Part shown: piece after piece, positions 8,578-17,738 of the stretch | How positions within the stretch are numbered: position 1 is the first letter of the stretch | How the letters are laid out: the number at the start of each line of letters is the position of its first letter | Source of the DNA: Fictibacillus solisalsi | Lineage (GTDB): Bacteria; Bacillota; Bacilli; Bacillales; Fictibacillaceae | Length of the DNA stretch: 64,000 nucleotides | Direction of reading: 5' to 3' | Assembly (NCBI RefSeq): GCF_900103485.1 | Contig: NZ_FNHW01000001.1 | Coordinates: 1,275,418 to 1,339,417, forward strand | Translations under genes and position numbers: made by a program | The notes under the pieces: model-generated | Database searches by the model: none | The model's input: the letters and a program-made list of their open reading frames with translations, nothing else | What the model was told of the DNA's origin: nothing

Positions 8578-9486
8578 TTGGAACGTGAATTTGATTGCAT
8601 TATTGTAGGTGGAGGAATAGCCGGCCTTCAGGCAGGCATCCAGCTTGGCAGGTATAAACGCAAAACGGTTATTCTCGATGCCAATGAGGGAAGATCAAAT
8701 CTTTGCAGAAATTACCGGAATATTTTGGGGTGGCCTGATGGTATCAGTGGTGAAGATCTCAGGCAACTGGGAAGAATTCAGGCCGAACGTGTCGGGGTGC
8801 AGTTTTTAAACCAAACGGCCATAAAAGCCGAAAATCAGAACGACGGATTTATCATAACTACTAATGCCAATGAAAAACTTATAGGAAAAACCCTGTTGAT
8901 TGCAACCGGCGTAACGGACAGGCTCCCAAATATTAAAAATATAAAAACCTGCCTTGGAGCTACGGTGTTTATCTGTCCTGATTGTGACGGGTATGAAGTG
9001 CAGAATAAAAAAGTCATCGTTCTCGGGTCCGGTGAAGCAGGTGCCAATATGGCAACAACTCTTCATTATTGGTCCTCTTCAATTATTTATATTAATCATG
9101 AACAAAAAAAGCTTGAGCCTTCCAAAGAACAAGAACTTACCAAACTGGGTATTGAACATGTACAAAAAGCTATTACCGAGGTTCTGGTAAAAGGAGAAGC
9201 TGTGATTGAAGGCGTTGTTTTAGATGATGGAACAACCATAAAGGGTGATCGTGCATTTGTCGCCTTCGGAGGCAACCGGGTGCACAGCGAACTGGCTGAG
9301 CAACTTGGTGTACAACTGGAGAATAAGCATATTATAGTAAATGCAAGAACAAAAGAAACAAACATTAAAAACGTTTGGGCGGCCGGTGATGTTGCTGCTC
9401 ATTCTGAACAGGTAACGATTGCGATGGGCGATGGGGTTCAAGCGGCAATCTGGATTCAGAAAGAGTTACGCAGGAGGGAAAAATGA
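8578..9486 (+). CDS. NAD(P)/FAD-dependent thioredoxin-reductase-like disulfide oxidoreductase
   Basis: This is a 302-residue flavoprotein with an N-terminal FAD Rossmann motif (GGGIAG, residues 11-16), a second dinucleotide motif (VLGSGEAGANMA, about 148) and the C-terminal FAD contact VWAAGDVA. A redox-active Cys133-Pro-Asp-Cys136 pair sits in CPDCDGYE, where classical thioredoxin reductases have CATCDG. The CPxCDGxE form is typical of the broader TrxR-like family that includes small-molecule dithiol oxidases such as GliT/HlmI. The start is TTG with GGGGGAG upstream. Its stop overlaps the start of the C-S lyase gene (ATGA), which implies a joint sulfur-related function. It is not a bacillithiol reductase of the YpdA type, since that family lacks the CxxC. 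Confidence 0.85.
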   Translation: MEREFDCIIVGGGIAGLQAGIQLGRYKRKTVILDANEGRSNLCRNYRNILGWPDGISGEDLRQLGRIQAERVGVQFLNQTAIKAENQNDGFIITTNANEKLIGKTLLIATGVTDRLPNIKNIKTCLGATVFICPDCDGYEVQNKKVIVLGSGEAGANMATTLHYWSSSIIYINHEQKKLEPSKEQELTKLGIEHVQKAITEVLVKGEAVIEGVVLDDGTTIKGDRAFVAFGGNRVHSELAEQLGVQLENKHIIVNARTKETNIKNVWAAGDVAAHSEQVTIAMGDGVQAAIWIQKELRRREK

Positions 9487-10670
9487 ACGATTTTGATACA
9501 CAGATCGAACGGTTAAACACCCATTCAGTGAAATGGGACCATACGAAAGAGATTTTTGGCAAAGAAGATCTGTTACCGATGTGGGTGGCAGATATGGATT
9601 TCAAAGCACCCCAAGAGGTTATTGATGCCATGAAAACAAGACTGGAGCACGGGGTATTCGGATATTCCAAAGCAACGGAAGATACGATAGACGCGGTAAA
9701 ACATTGGTTGAAGACCCGACACAACTGGGAAATCGAAAGTGATTGGATAGTGTTTACACCGGGAGTAGTACCCGCAATATCAGCAGCTATTAATACATAT
9801 ACCGAGCCAGGGGACGGAGTGCTGATCCAGTCTCCCGTCTATTATCCATTCGGGGATATGGTTAGAAAAAATGGACGTAAGCTGTATAAGAACTCGCTCC
9901 GGTATACAGGCGATAACTATGAAATGGATTTCGGCGATTTGGAGGATCAATTTAAGAACAATAAGATTAAATTGATGCTATTATGCAACCCTCATAATCC
10001 CGTTGGCCGGGTATGGAAGAGAGAAGAATTACGTAAGGTTGCAGAACTTTGTATTGCTTATGATGTTCTCCTTTTTTCTGATGATATTCATTTTGATTTG
10101 ATTTACAAACGGTATAAGCATACCTTGATATCATCTCTTTCAGATGAAATACAAAACCGGACCATTACCGGCATCGCGCCAAGTAAAACGTTCAATTTGG
10201 CGGGCCTGCAATTTTCCACCATTATCATTCCAAATGAACGCCTTCGGAACCAGTTTAACACCTATCTTGCGAAAATCGGCTTTTTCTCCCCGGGATCCAT
10301 GGGTATCATTGCAGCTGAAGCTGCCTATCGGCATGGGGAAGAATGGCTGCAAGGTCTGATGGATTATTTAGATGAAAACCTAAGTTATCTTAAACGGTTT
10401 ATCTCTGAAGAACTCCCAGAGATCAAAGTCATTGAACCTGAAGGTACCTATCTGGTCTGGCTGGACTGTACAGAATTGAACATGGAGCACAAAAAGCTGG
10501 AGGCCTTTATGCAGGATGAAGCAAAGATTGCTTTTGATGAAGGGTATATTTTTGGCAAAGAAGGCGAAGGATTTGAACGCATTAACATCGCCTGCCCTTT
10601 GGCCACCTTAAAAGAAGGCCTGAACCGGCTCGCACGAGCGATTAAAAAATATAAGATTGAAAAGCCCTGA
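9483..10670 (+). CDS. patB: PatB/MalY-family PLP-dependent C-S beta-lyase
   Basis: This is a 395-residue fold-type I aminotransferase-like enzyme of the MalY/PatB group. The N-terminal MWVADMDF signature is characteristic. LLCNPHNPVGR binds the cofactor ring, SDDIHFDL supplies the PLP-N1 Asp, and Lys235 (APSKTFNLAGL) is the Schiff-base lysine. These enzymes cleave the C-S bond of cystathionine or other cysteine conjugates, giving a thiol, pyruvate and ammonia. In ergothioneine synthesis a PLP C-S lyase (EgtE) performs the last step on the sulfoxide, so its position two genes after the EgtB homologue is suggestive. It is coupled to the upstream flavoprotein and followed by a terminator. The role in ergothioneine-like metabolism is inferred. 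Confidence 0.88.
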   Translation: MNDFDTQIERLNTHSVKWDHTKEIFGKEDLLPMWVADMDFKAPQEVIDAMKTRLEHGVFGYSKATEDTIDAVKHWLKTRHNWEIESDWIVFTPGVVPAISAAINTYTEPGDGVLIQSPVYYPFGDMVRKNGRKLYKNSLRYTGDNYEMDFGDLEDQFKNNKIKLMLLCNPHNPVGRVWKREELRKVAELCIAYDVLLFSDDIHFDLIYKRYKHTLISSLSDEIQNRTITGIAPSKTFNLAGLQFSTIIIPNERLRNQFNTYLAKIGFFSPGSMGIIAAEAAYRHGEEWLQGLMDYLDENLSYLKRFISEELPEIKVIEPEGTYLVWLDCTELNMEHKKLEAFMQDEAKIAFDEGYIFGKEGEGFERINIACPLATLKEGLNRLARAIKKYKIEKP

Positions 10671-10690
10671 TCCATCATCAGGGCTTTTTT
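10662..10690 (+). terminator. Intrinsic terminator after the C-S lyase gene
   Basis: The inverted repeat AAGCCCTGAT / ATCAGGGCTT has a five-base loop and is followed by a T run. The stop codon of the lyase gene lies in the left arm. Confidence 0.85.
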
Positions 10691-10794
10691 ATATGCCGTA
10701 AGGGTTGAAAAAAACCGGCAAAGCTAGTAGAATGGCAAACTGTGTGAAAGATGATGTATTTATAAATAATGTTTGAACAGAGGGGAGGGTCAGG

Positions 10795-11286
10795 ATGCAA
10801 TCCGTAATGGAACGAAAAGAACAGGAAACCGGACGGGACAGTTTGGAATTTCAGGTGCTGCGTATGCAGAATGATATGAAGGAAATTGCGAAAAAGTGGG
10901 ATGTTGTTGGTGTAGAACAAACAAAGGAAGAGAATTTGACCATTGTATACAAGGATGAGAACAAACACCAGTGCAAGATCATGCTGAATGACTGCTCCAC
11001 TTCTTTTCAGGGGATTTGGGATTTTTCAATAGATGCCGTTTATACCAGTGACGAGAGTATTTTTATTGGTGATATAAGAGGCCCTTCAAACAAGGGATAT
11101 GGATCCATTTGTATTCAGTATCTGAAAGAGCTGGCAGCTGATCATAATATACCTGTTATTCGGGGAGATATTGCCCCTAGGGACTGGGATCATGTGGACC
11201 GTTTAATCCATTTTTATGAGAAGCATAATTTTGAAATTGAAGTGAACACAAAAACAAAGACCGGATTTATTGAGTGGAGAGCGTAA
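10795..11286 (+). CDS. GNAT-like protein of unknown function
   Basis: This protein has 163 residues. The N-terminal 40 residues are charged and helical. The C-terminal half looks like a GNAT acetyltransferase core: a beta strand (FIGDIRGPSN) leading into KGYGSICIQYLKELAADH, which resembles the acetyl-CoA pyrophosphate loop and helix, then VIRGDIAPRDWDHVDRLIHFYEKHNFEI, which resembles the closing strand-helix segment. The GAGG ribosome binding site fits the ATG at 10795. It stands alone between two terminators. The stop codon TAA is itself the three-base loop of the terminator hairpin. The acetyltransferase fold is inferred from pattern only and the substrate is unknown. Confidence 0.6.
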   Translation: MQSVMERKEQETGRDSLEFQVLRMQNDMKEIAKKWDVVGVEQTKEENLTIVYKDENKHQCKIMLNDCSTSFQGIWDFSIDAVYTSDESIFIGDIRGPSNKGYGSICIQYLKELAADHNIPVIRGDIAPRDWDHVDRLIHFYEKHNFEIEVNTKTKTGFIEWRA

Positions 11287-11300
11287 CGCTCTCCTTTTTT
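11276..11300 (+). terminator. Intrinsic terminator with the stop codon as its loop
   Basis: The stem GGAGAGCG (11276-11283) pairs with CGCTCTCC (11287-11294), with TAA between, followed by T6. Confidence 0.85.
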
Positions 11301-11314
11301 ATTGAAAAAAACAT

Positions 11315-11347
11315 AAAAAAGAACGCCTTTTTGAAGAAAAAGCGTTC
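11315..11347 (-). terminator. Intrinsic terminator for the minus-strand transporter gene
   Basis: GAACGC (11321-11326) pairs with GCGTTC (11342-11347). On the minus strand the stem is followed by a T run. Confidence 0.65.
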
Positions 11348-11358
11348 AGAAATGTGTT

Positions 11359-12615
11359 TTAACAAAAATGGTCAGTCGATTTGGGAACTGACATACCAAA
11401 CAGTGGCCTTAAATAAAGCGCTGTGTAGGTACCGAGCATCGCCATGATTCCCCATACATATCCGTGAAGACTGAACGAGGCAATCCCACTGAAATAGGCC
11501 CCAACATTACAACCGAATGCTAAACGTGCCCCATAACCCATCAGTAAACCGCCAATAATGGCCGCTATTGCACGCTTCATCGGAATTTTTTTTAATACAA
11601 AGAGTCCGCCTAGTGTGGAAGCCAAAAGGGCTCCAACAATTACACCAAAATTCATGACTGAAGTGGCGTCTGTAAAAACGGACTGATGCAGAGGAGCTGC
11701 TTTTTCTCCGCCCCAATAGCTCCATTTTGTCACATCGATTCCAAGGGCCATCGCTGCTTTTGAACCCCATAAGGTAAATCCTGAAGTAATTCCCCATGGA
11801 GATCCTTTAACGTATAGAGTTGCAGCATTCAATACAGCAAGTACTACAGCTGCGGACATGAGTGGCCATGAACCTAAAAAGATCCGTTTCCAGCCGGATG
11901 CGGCAGGAAGTGCTGCCATTTTGGGAGAACGTCTCCTTTTTTCAACGATAACGGTCAATACGGTGATAGCACCAAGTATGACCATTTGCAGCGCCCATCC
12001 GCCAAATAAGCCAAGACCGCTGTCATTAATAAGTGAAAACGACTGGAAGGACGGAGTGTCGTTCATCCAGAATCCATAATGCCATGCACCTAAAACCGAG
12101 CCTGCGATAAACGCAATCAATGTTAAAAACATTTCAGATCGTCCACCGCCGACTGCGTATAATGTCCCTGATGCACAGCCTCCGCCTAGCTGCATGCCGA
12201 TACCAAAAAGAAAAGCACCTACAATCAAGCTCGTGCCGACCGGTGACACATTGCCGGCGGGCTCTGCGCCGAACAAAGTGGTGTTTAATGAAAATATGAT
12301 AGCAAATAAGGTACTGGCTACAGCGAGCATAAGCATGTGCGCCCGGATAGCCTCGCCATTTCCAACAGCCATAAATCGTCTGAAAGCGGATGTAAAACCA
12401 AACCTTGCATGAAAGAGTGTAAAACCAAGCAGAAGTCCCAGCCATAGCAGAAGACCCTGCTCCATTCCGCCAATCCTGATTGCGAATATACTAAGGATTA
12501 CCGCAGCAGCCAAAGCTGAAATAACAATTTTCCGCTGCGGGGAGCCTAAACCGCTATTCTTTTTATTTGAGACAGCCTCCGTTTTTTTCGGAAGAGCATT
12601 TGCTGTCATCCCCAT
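11359..12615 (-). CDS. YeeE/YedE-family sulfur-compound (thiosulfate-type) transporter
   Basis: This is a polytopic membrane protein of about 418 residues with roughly nine to ten hydrophobic segments. Two copies of the family's cysteine motif are visible: GGGCASGTLYAVGGG in the N-terminal half and GYGARLAFGCNVGAYFSG near the C-terminus. These conserved cysteines are the ones used by TsuA to relay thiosulfate through the membrane. The preferred start is ATG at 12615, spaced 8 bases from AGGAG; a TTG one codon upstream is possible. It lies convergent to the sulfur-related genes at 7.2-10.7 kb, suggesting supply of sulfur. Family assignment is firm and the substrate is inferred from TsuA. Confidence 0.88.
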   Translation of the reverse strand: MGMTANALPKKTEAVSNKKNSGLGSPQRKIVISALAAAVILSIFAIRIGGMEQGLLLWLGLLLGFTLFHARFGFTSAFRRFMAVGNGEAIRAHMLMLAVASTLFAIIFSLNTTLFGAEPAGNVSPVGTSLIVGAFLFGIGMQLGGGCASGTLYAVGGGRSEMFLTLIAFIAGSVLGAWHYGFWMNDTPSFQSFSLINDSGLGLFGGWALQMVILGAITVLTVIVEKRRRSPKMAALPAASGWKRIFLGSWPLMSAAVVLAVLNAATLYVKGSPWGITSGFTLWGSKAAMALGIDVTKWSYWGGEKAAPLHQSVFTDATSVMNFGVIVGALLASTLGGLFVLKKIPMKRAIAAIIGGLLMGYGARLAFGCNVGAYFSGIASFSLHGYVWGIMAMLGTYTALYLRPLFGMSVPKSTDHFC

Positions 12616-12738
12616 CAAATCAACTCCTGATATTTATTTGATACAATTAATTATTTTATACTACAATCAATTTAAAATAAACCATATTGATCAGATATGA
12701 ATTGTATGTTTTATTTCAGATTACAAAAGATAGTAATG

Positions 12739-12767
12739 TTGAAGATACTTACCCTTTGTGTTATAAT
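12739..12767 (+). promoter_or_regulatory. Sigma-A-type promoter of the STAS gene pair
   Basis: TTGAAG (12739-12744) and a perfect TATAAT (12762-12767) are separated by exactly 17 bp. Transcription would start near 12774. Confidence 0.75.
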
Positions 12768-12808
12768 CTATATATAAGATCATTATCAAATTGTTATACA
12801 GACTTGCA

Positions 12809-12839
12809 GCGGGGAACACATTCGATTCCTCGCTTTTTT
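12809..12839 (+). terminator. Leader terminator / possible attenuator upstream of the STAS genes
   Basis: GCGGGGAA (12809-12816) pairs with TTCCTCGC (12826-12833), one pair being G-U, and is followed by six T. It lies between the promoter and the first gene, so most transcripts may stop after about 65 nt unless anti-terminated. Confidence 0.65.
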
Positions 12840-12866
12840 ATTACCAATTGAAGGACTAGGAGGTGT

Positions 12867-13670
12867 ATGATGAACAACGTACATGGCTCAAACATTAAAC
12901 ATTTGCCGATTGCTTATTTTGAGATTGACGAGCAATTGAATATTCTCGCCCGCTCCGATAAGTCACGTGAAACGTTCACTTCTAAGGAAAACTTTTTGGA
13001 TCTGGTGGATCTGGAGAGCAGGGAGAAAGCGATTTTTCTTCTCGTTTCCGAAAAATTAACGCAAGAAATAGAACTAGTCCTTCAAACGGTAAATTCTCCT
13101 TACTCCCTATTCAGCTGCTCCATTCAGTGGGATGACGGAGTCGGTCACCTCGTTTGCATTGAGCAGAGCGGCAAATTAAAGGCATTGGAAAACAAAGTGG
13201 AGCAGCAATGCAAAAGGCTGGCTGAAACTGACTTCCAACTGCTGGAACAAAAAGAGGAGCTTGAACAATCGTTAAAGCGTATTTTGGAATTGTCGGCCAA
13301 TTTTATCCGGTTATCTGAACATGCGGGCTTAGTGCCGCTTTCCGGTGAACTATCTCCGCAGCTTATTAAAGAAAACCATTTATCGCTGACAAACGCAGCC
13401 CATGACGGTGATTTCAACATGGTATTCTTTGACTTCAGCAATTTAAACAAACTGACAACCGATGGAATAACTTCACTAAAAGAGCTTATTCACAGTCTGA
13501 ACCTGGTCGGGGTAATTTGCTATGTCATAGGATTAAAGCCGAGCCATGCTTCCTATATGAAAAACAAAGATATGTATGATAAAACCTATTTTTTAAGAAA
13601 CCTGGATGAGTTTATACAAATTGATTTGGAATATAATCCGCAACAAAAAGATAATATGATGCTTCATTAA
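12867..13670 (+). CDS. RsbR-like co-antagonist: PAS-like sensor plus STAS domain
   Basis: This protein has about 267 residues. The N-terminal 110 residues look like a PAS-type sensor (LPIAYFEIDEQLNILARSD). A coiled coil of about 40 residues follows (ALENKVEQQCKRLAETDFQLLEQKEELEQ), then a C-terminal STAS domain beginning near LVPLSGELSP. This is the layout of RsbR paralogues in stressosomes. In the STAS domain the second of two threonines in LTTDGITS aligns with the RsbR Thr205 phosphosite, while the Thr171 position appears to be Gln. ATG codons at 12867 and 12870 are both possible; the second has better spacing from GGAGG. It is followed after 44 bp by an RsbS-like gene. The stimulus is unknown. 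Confidence 0.78.
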   Translation: MMNNVHGSNIKHLPIAYFEIDEQLNILARSDKSRETFTSKENFLDLVDLESREKAIFLLVSEKLTQEIELVLQTVNSPYSLFSCSIQWDDGVGHLVCIEQSGKLKALENKVEQQCKRLAETDFQLLEQKEELEQSLKRILELSANFIRLSEHAGLVPLSGELSPQLIKENHLSLTNAAHDGDFNMVFFDFSNLNKLTTDGITSLKELIHSLNLVGVICYVIGLKPSHASYMKNKDMYDKTYFLRNLDEFIQIDLEYNPQQKDNMMLH

Positions 13671-13713
13671 GTAAAAAACATTCGATGATCGAATTCGTTG
13701 GGAGGTTTATCTG

Positions 13714-14079
13714 TTGAGTATCCCTATCTTAAAAGTCAATCATTCATTACTGATTTCCATACAGGAGGAGTTGGATGATCAATCAGCTCTTCGCCTGCAG
13801 GAAGATTTGCTTAATAAAATTCAGGCTACAAATGCTAACGGGGTCGTGATTGATTTATCGCTGGTTGACCTGGTAGATTCCTTTATCGCCAAGATTATTG
13901 GAGATATGGTGGGGATGTCAGATTTGATGGGAGCGAAGGTGGTGTTGACAGGCGTACAGCCTTCTGTTGCCATTACTTTAAATGAAATGGGAATATCGAT
14001 GAGAAACATATCCACTGCAGTTGATTTCGAAAAAGGTCTGGCGGCGTTGAATTCACAAAACGACCGGTTTCCAAACTGA
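13714..14079 (+). CDS. RsbS-like STAS antagonist protein
   Basis: This is a 121-residue single STAS domain very close to the stressosome scaffold protein RsbS ([22 protein letters not shown], then GANGVVIDL-like and MGAKVVLTG-like segments). Ser56 in VDSFIAK corresponds to Ser59 of B. subtilis RsbS, the site phosphorylated by RsbT. The start is TTG with a GGGAGG site. RsbS normally sits in an operon with rsbT, which is absent here, as are rsbU, rsbV and rsbW. The protein may join the main stressosome or serve a separate switch together with the RsbR-like protein encoded just upstream. A terminator follows, so the pair is transcriptionally separate from the formate dehydrogenase genes. Confidence 0.9.
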   Translation: MSIPILKVNHSLLISIQEELDDQSALRLQEDLLNKIQATNANGVVIDLSLVDLVDSFIAKIIGDMVGMSDLMGAKVVLTGVQPSVAITLNEMGISMRNISTAVDFEKGLAALNSQNDRFPN

Positions 14080-14090
14080 CAAAGATGAAA

Positions 14091-14126
14091 AGCAGGCATG
14101 CCCTTCATGGGCTGCCTGCTTTTTTA
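14091..14126 (+). terminator. Intrinsic terminator of the STAS gene pair
   Basis: A 13-base left arm (14091-14103) pairs with 14109-14120 with one mismatch, followed by a T run. Confidence 0.85.
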
Positions 14127-14196
14127 TTTTCAATCACGTTTAAAGATGAATTGATAGGGAATGGGTTTGAGAGATGATTAAAACTAATGAAAAGCG

Positions 14197-17151
14197 GTGA
14201 GGTATGTGACAATCAGAGTAACAGTGAATGGTGTAGAAACAGAAGCATCAGATAAATCATCCGTACTGCAGCATTTGACAGCGAGTGATCTAGATATTCC
14301 CCATGTTTGCTATCATCCAAGCTTAGGAGCTATTGAAACATGTGATACCTGTATTGTGAGCGTCAATGGTGAGCTTGTTCGGTCTTGCTCTACCGGCCTG
14401 AAAAATGGAGACATCATCGAAACGGCTTCTGAAGAGGTAAGAAAAGCGCAAGTGATCGGAATGGATCGGATATTACATAACCACGAATTATATTGCACGG
14501 TCTGTGACTATAACAACGGGAATTGCGAGGTCCACAATACCGTTAAGGAAATGAAAATCAACCATCAAAGCATTCCTTTTGAACCCAAAAAGCCATATGA
14601 AGCAGACCGGTCTCATCCATATTACCGCTATGATCCCGATCAGTGCATTCTTTGCGGGCGTTGTGTGGAAGCATGCCAGGATGTACAGGTTACCGAGACA
14701 TTGTCGATTGACTGGGAGCGTGAACGTCCACGTGTTATTTGGGATAATGATGTCCCCATTAATGAATCTTCCTGCGTTTCCTGCGGCCATTGTTCAACCG
14801 TGTGTCCATGCAATGCAATGATGGAAAAAGGCATGGAAGGTGAAGCTGGCTATTTGACCGGAATTGACAGGGACACGTTACGTCCCATGATTGAAATTAC
14901 AAAAGCGGTTGAAACCGGGTACGGTTCCATCCTGGCCATTTCAGACATGGAATCAGCCATGCGCGATGAACGGATTAATAAAACAAAAACCGTTTGCACC
15001 TACTGCGGGGTAGGGTGCAGCTTTGAAATCTGGACAAAAGGCCGGGAGATCCTTAAAGTGGAACCACATGCTGAAGCCCCGGCGAACGGCATTTCCACAT
15101 GTGTAAAAGGGAAGTTCGGCTGGGAATTTGTGAACAGTGAAGAGCGATTAACAAAGCCTCTCATTCGTGAGGGGGATGCCTTCAGAGAAGCGGAATGGGA
15201 TGAAGCTATTTCACTGATTGCGCGCAAATTTGGTGAAATTAAAAACACCTATGGCCCTGATGCTTTCGGGTTTATCAGTTCGTCCAAATGTACCAATGAG
15301 GAAGCGTATTTAATGCAAAAACTCGGCAGGGGTATTATCGGGACAAACAACATTGACAATTGCTCAAGGTACTGCCAGACGCCGGCTACCCTTGGGCTTT
15401 TCCGAACGGTCGGTCATGGTGGAGATTCCGGCGGCATCAAGGATATTCAAAACTCAGACCTGGTCATAGGAGTAGGCACAAATACATCAGAGTCGCACCC
15501 TGTTTTGGCTACGAGAATCAAGCGTGCACATAAACTTAAAGGACAGAAGCTGATTGTAGCTGATTTGCGAAAACATGAAATGGCCGAACGTGCCGATCTT
15601 TTCGTTCGTCCAGCCCCGGGGTCCGATCTTGTCTGGCTGTCAGCTGTCGCCAAATATATCATTGACCAGGGATGGGCGGATGAAGAATTCATCCAAAACC
15701 GGGTGAATGGCTATGGCAATTATGTGGAAAGCCTCGCTCCATTTACCTTGGAATTTGCCGAACAGGAAACCGGTATTTCAAAAGAAGAGCTGATTCGCAT
15801 CGCGGAAATGATTCATGACGCGAAAACCGTTTGTGTTTTGTGGGCCATGGGTGTTACCCAGCACAGCGGAGGCAGTGATACAAGTACAGCCATTTCCAAC
15901 CTGATGCTGATCACCGGAAACTACGGAAAACCAGGGGCTGGGACTTATCCGTTGCGCGGACATAATAACGTACAGGGAGCAAGTGATTTTGGCAGTATGC
16001 CGAACAGACTGCCTGGATACCAGCACATAGAAGAAGAACGAGTACGCAAAAATTTTGAACATGGATGGGGAGTAAAACTTCCGGAGAAACCAGGCTTGAA
16101 CAATCATGAAATGGTGGAAGGCATGCATTCCGGTACGCTAAAGGCCATGTATTTAAAAGGTGAGGATATGGGGATTGTTGATTCCAATATCAATCATGTT
16201 CATTCCGGATTTGAAAAACTCGATTTTTTCGTGGTTCAGGATATATTTCTTTCCAGAACGGCTCAATTTGCTGATGTTGTTCTTCCAGCCAGCCCGAGTC
16301 TTGAAAAAGAGGGAACCTTTACGAATACTGAGCGGCGAATTCAGCGCCTTTATCAGGTGCTAGAGCCGCTTGGGGAATCCAAACCGGATTGGCAGATCAT
16401 ACAGGAAGTCGCAAATGCTGTTGGGGCCAATTGGGACTATAAACATCCAAGCGATATCATGGAAGAGGCTGCTCAGTTAACTCCATTATTTGCAGGAGTG
16501 ACATACGAACGTCTAGAGGGCTTTAAAAGTCTTCAGTGGCCGGTCGCGGAAGACGGAACAGATACACCAAATTTATTCATGGAAGAATTCCCGTTCCCTG
16601 ATGGAAAAGCCATCGTGTTCCCGCTTCAGTGGACAAAGCCTGTTCATTTTGGAGAAGAATATGATATCCATGTGAACAATGGCCGTTTGCTTGAACATTT
16701 CCATGAAGGAAACCTGACGTATAAAGCAAAAGGGATAACGTCCAAAACGCCAAGTGTTTTCCTTGAGGTATCTCCGGAGCTGGCAGCGGAGCGCGGATTG
16801 AAAAATGGAACCCTTGTCCGTTTGACTTCACCTTACGGAAATGTAAAAGTGAAATGTCATATTACCGACCGTGTCCAAGGGAAAGAAGTCTACCTGCCGA
16901 TGAACGATAATGGCGATGCTGCCATCAACCTGCTGACAAGCAGCTATGCGGATAAAGATACGGATACGCCCGCCTATAAGGAAACCATGGCCAAAATGGA
17001 AATCTTGCAATCAGAAGGTACAGATCCATTGCCAAGCATCAATCACCGAAATGGAAATCCTCAGCCGCAAATTGGAGTTAATGTTCAGAAAAAGTGGGCA
17101 AGAAAAGATTATATATTCCCGGGAGATCTCGTGAAAAAGGAGATGAGATAA
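14197..17151 (+). CDS. Formate dehydrogenase, molybdopterin-dependent alpha subunit (YjgC-like, Cys form)
   Basis: This is a 984-residue oxidoreductase. Domains in order: a 2Fe-2S plant-type domain (residues about 1-80; CDTC), a NuoG-like 3-Cys/His segment ([17 protein letters not shown]), two 4Fe-4S motifs ([11 protein letters not shown] and [13 protein letters not shown]), the molybdopterin oxidoreductase 4Fe-4S motif ([13 protein letters not shown]) and the large Mo-bisMGD domain with a C-terminal dinucleotide-binding part. The active-site position has cysteine rather than selenocysteine (RYCQTPAT). This layout fits cytoplasmic NAD- or other-acceptor-linked formate dehydrogenases such as YjgC/YrhE. 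The exact start is unclear: GTG at 14197 sits in the probable ribosome binding site and GTG at 14206 is very close to it. The partner gene follows one base downstream. Confidence 0.92.
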   Translation: MRYVTIRVTVNGVETEASDKSSVLQHLTASDLDIPHVCYHPSLGAIETCDTCIVSVNGELVRSCSTGLKNGDIIETASEEVRKAQVIGMDRILHNHELYCTVCDYNNGNCEVHNTVKEMKINHQSIPFEPKKPYEADRSHPYYRYDPDQCILCGRCVEACQDVQVTETLSIDWERERPRVIWDNDVPINESSCVSCGHCSTVCPCNAMMEKGMEGEAGYLTGIDRDTLRPMIEITKAVETGYGSILAISDMESAMRDERINKTKTVCTYCGVGCSFEIWTKGREILKVEPHAEAPANGISTCVKGKFGWEFVNSEERLTKPLIREGDAFREAEWDEAISLIARKFGEIKNTYGPDAFGFISSSKCTNEEAYLMQKLGRGIIGTNNIDNCSRYCQTPATLGLFRTVGHGGDSGGIKDIQNSDLVIGVGTNTSESHPVLATRIKRAHKLKGQKLIVADLRKHEMAERADLFVRPAPGSDLVWLSAVAKYIIDQGWADEEFIQNRVNGYGNYVESLAPFTLEFAEQETGISKEELIRIAEMIHDAKTVCVLWAMGVTQHSGGSDTSTAISNLMLITGNYGKPGAGTYPLRGHNNVQGASDFGSMPNRLPGYQHIEEERVRKNFEHGWGVKLPEKPGLNNHEMVEGMHSGTLKAMYLKGEDMGIVDSNINHVHSGFEKLDFFVVQDIFLSRTAQFADVVLPASPSLEKEGTFTNTERRIQRLYQVLEPLGESKPDWQIIQEVANAVGANWDYKHPSDIMEEAAQLTPLFAGVTYERLEGFKSLQWPVAEDGTDTPNLFMEEFPFPDGKAIVFPLQWTKPVHFGEEYDIHVNNGRLLEHFHEGNLTYKAKGITSKTPSVFLEVSPELAAERGLKNGTLVRLTSPYGNVKVKCHITDRVQGKEVYLPMNDNGDAAINLLTSSYADKDTDTPAYKETMAKMEILQSEGTDPLPSINHRNGNPQPQIGVNVQKKWARKDYIFPGDLVKKEMR

Positions 17152-17152
17152 G

Positions 17153-17692
17153 ATGGCTAAAGCGACAAAAACCGTCTATCGGCAGGAATTCACGCAAGAA
17201 GAACTGCGCAGCAAGGATTTAAGGGAAGTCGAGGATGCTCTCATTGATAATAAAGACGCTCTGCTGGAATCACTGAGCATTTTGAACCACATGCACGAAA
17301 GAGGTATTCTTACTCTTTTAAATGGACTCTTCGGCCAGGGAGACAAAGTGCTGAATATACTGGTGAAAACAGCAGATACCCCTGAGACATCGAATACATT
17401 GAAAAACCTCCTTCTGTTGACAGGTGTACTGGGAACATTAAATGTAAAACAAATTGAACCTCTGCTTCTTAAAGTGAACTCGGGTGTAGCCAGAGTAGCA
17501 GAGATGAATGATACGGAAGAAAAAACGAGTTATTTCAGCCTGGTAAAGGCGCTGAAAGACCCGGAAATCAATCGTGCGATTACCCTGCTTTTGTCCTTTT
17601 TGAAGGGAATGGGCGAAAAAACCGAACAAAAAGAACGTCAAACAGAAGAATTTAGTGTTCAAAGAAGAGATCCAGGGAAAAGCCTGGGCTGA
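17153..17692 (+). CDS. DUF1641 protein, formate dehydrogenase partner (YjgD-like)
   Basis: This is a 179-residue helical protein of the DUF1641 family, with the typical ALLESLSILNHMHERGILTLLNGLFGQG segment and a later helical LLLLTGVLGTLN part. It starts one base after the stop of the formate dehydrogenase gene, the same pairing as yjgC-yjgD in B. subtilis, and is presumably an accessory or electron-transfer subunit or assembly partner. There is no cofactor motif. The last 30 residues are charged and likely disordered. Confidence 0.85.
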   Translation: MAKATKTVYRQEFTQEELRSKDLREVEDALIDNKDALLESLSILNHMHERGILTLLNGLFGQGDKVLNILVKTADTPETSNTLKNLLLLTGVLGTLNVKQIEPLLLKVNSGVARVAEMNDTEEKTSYFSLVKALKDPEINRAITLLLSFLKGMGEKTEQKERQTEEFSVQRRDPGKSLG

Positions 17693-17708
17693 TTCTCTAA
17701 AGATGAAG

Positions 17709-17738
17709 GGCTCTCCAAAAAAAATGGAGAGCCTTTTT
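17709..17738 (+). terminator. Intrinsic terminator of the formate dehydrogenase operon
   Basis: GGCTCTCC (17709-17716) pairs with GGAGAGCC (17726-17733), with an A-rich loop and a T tail. Confidence 0.85.

Larger units (their letters stand above)
12619..12866. other. Intergenic region between divergent yedE-like and rsbR-like genes
   Basis: This AT-rich spacer carries the minus-strand ribosome binding site of the transporter gene, the plus-strand promoter at 12739-12767, and a terminator-like leader hairpin at 12809-12839. No coding potential was seen. Confidence 0.7.
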
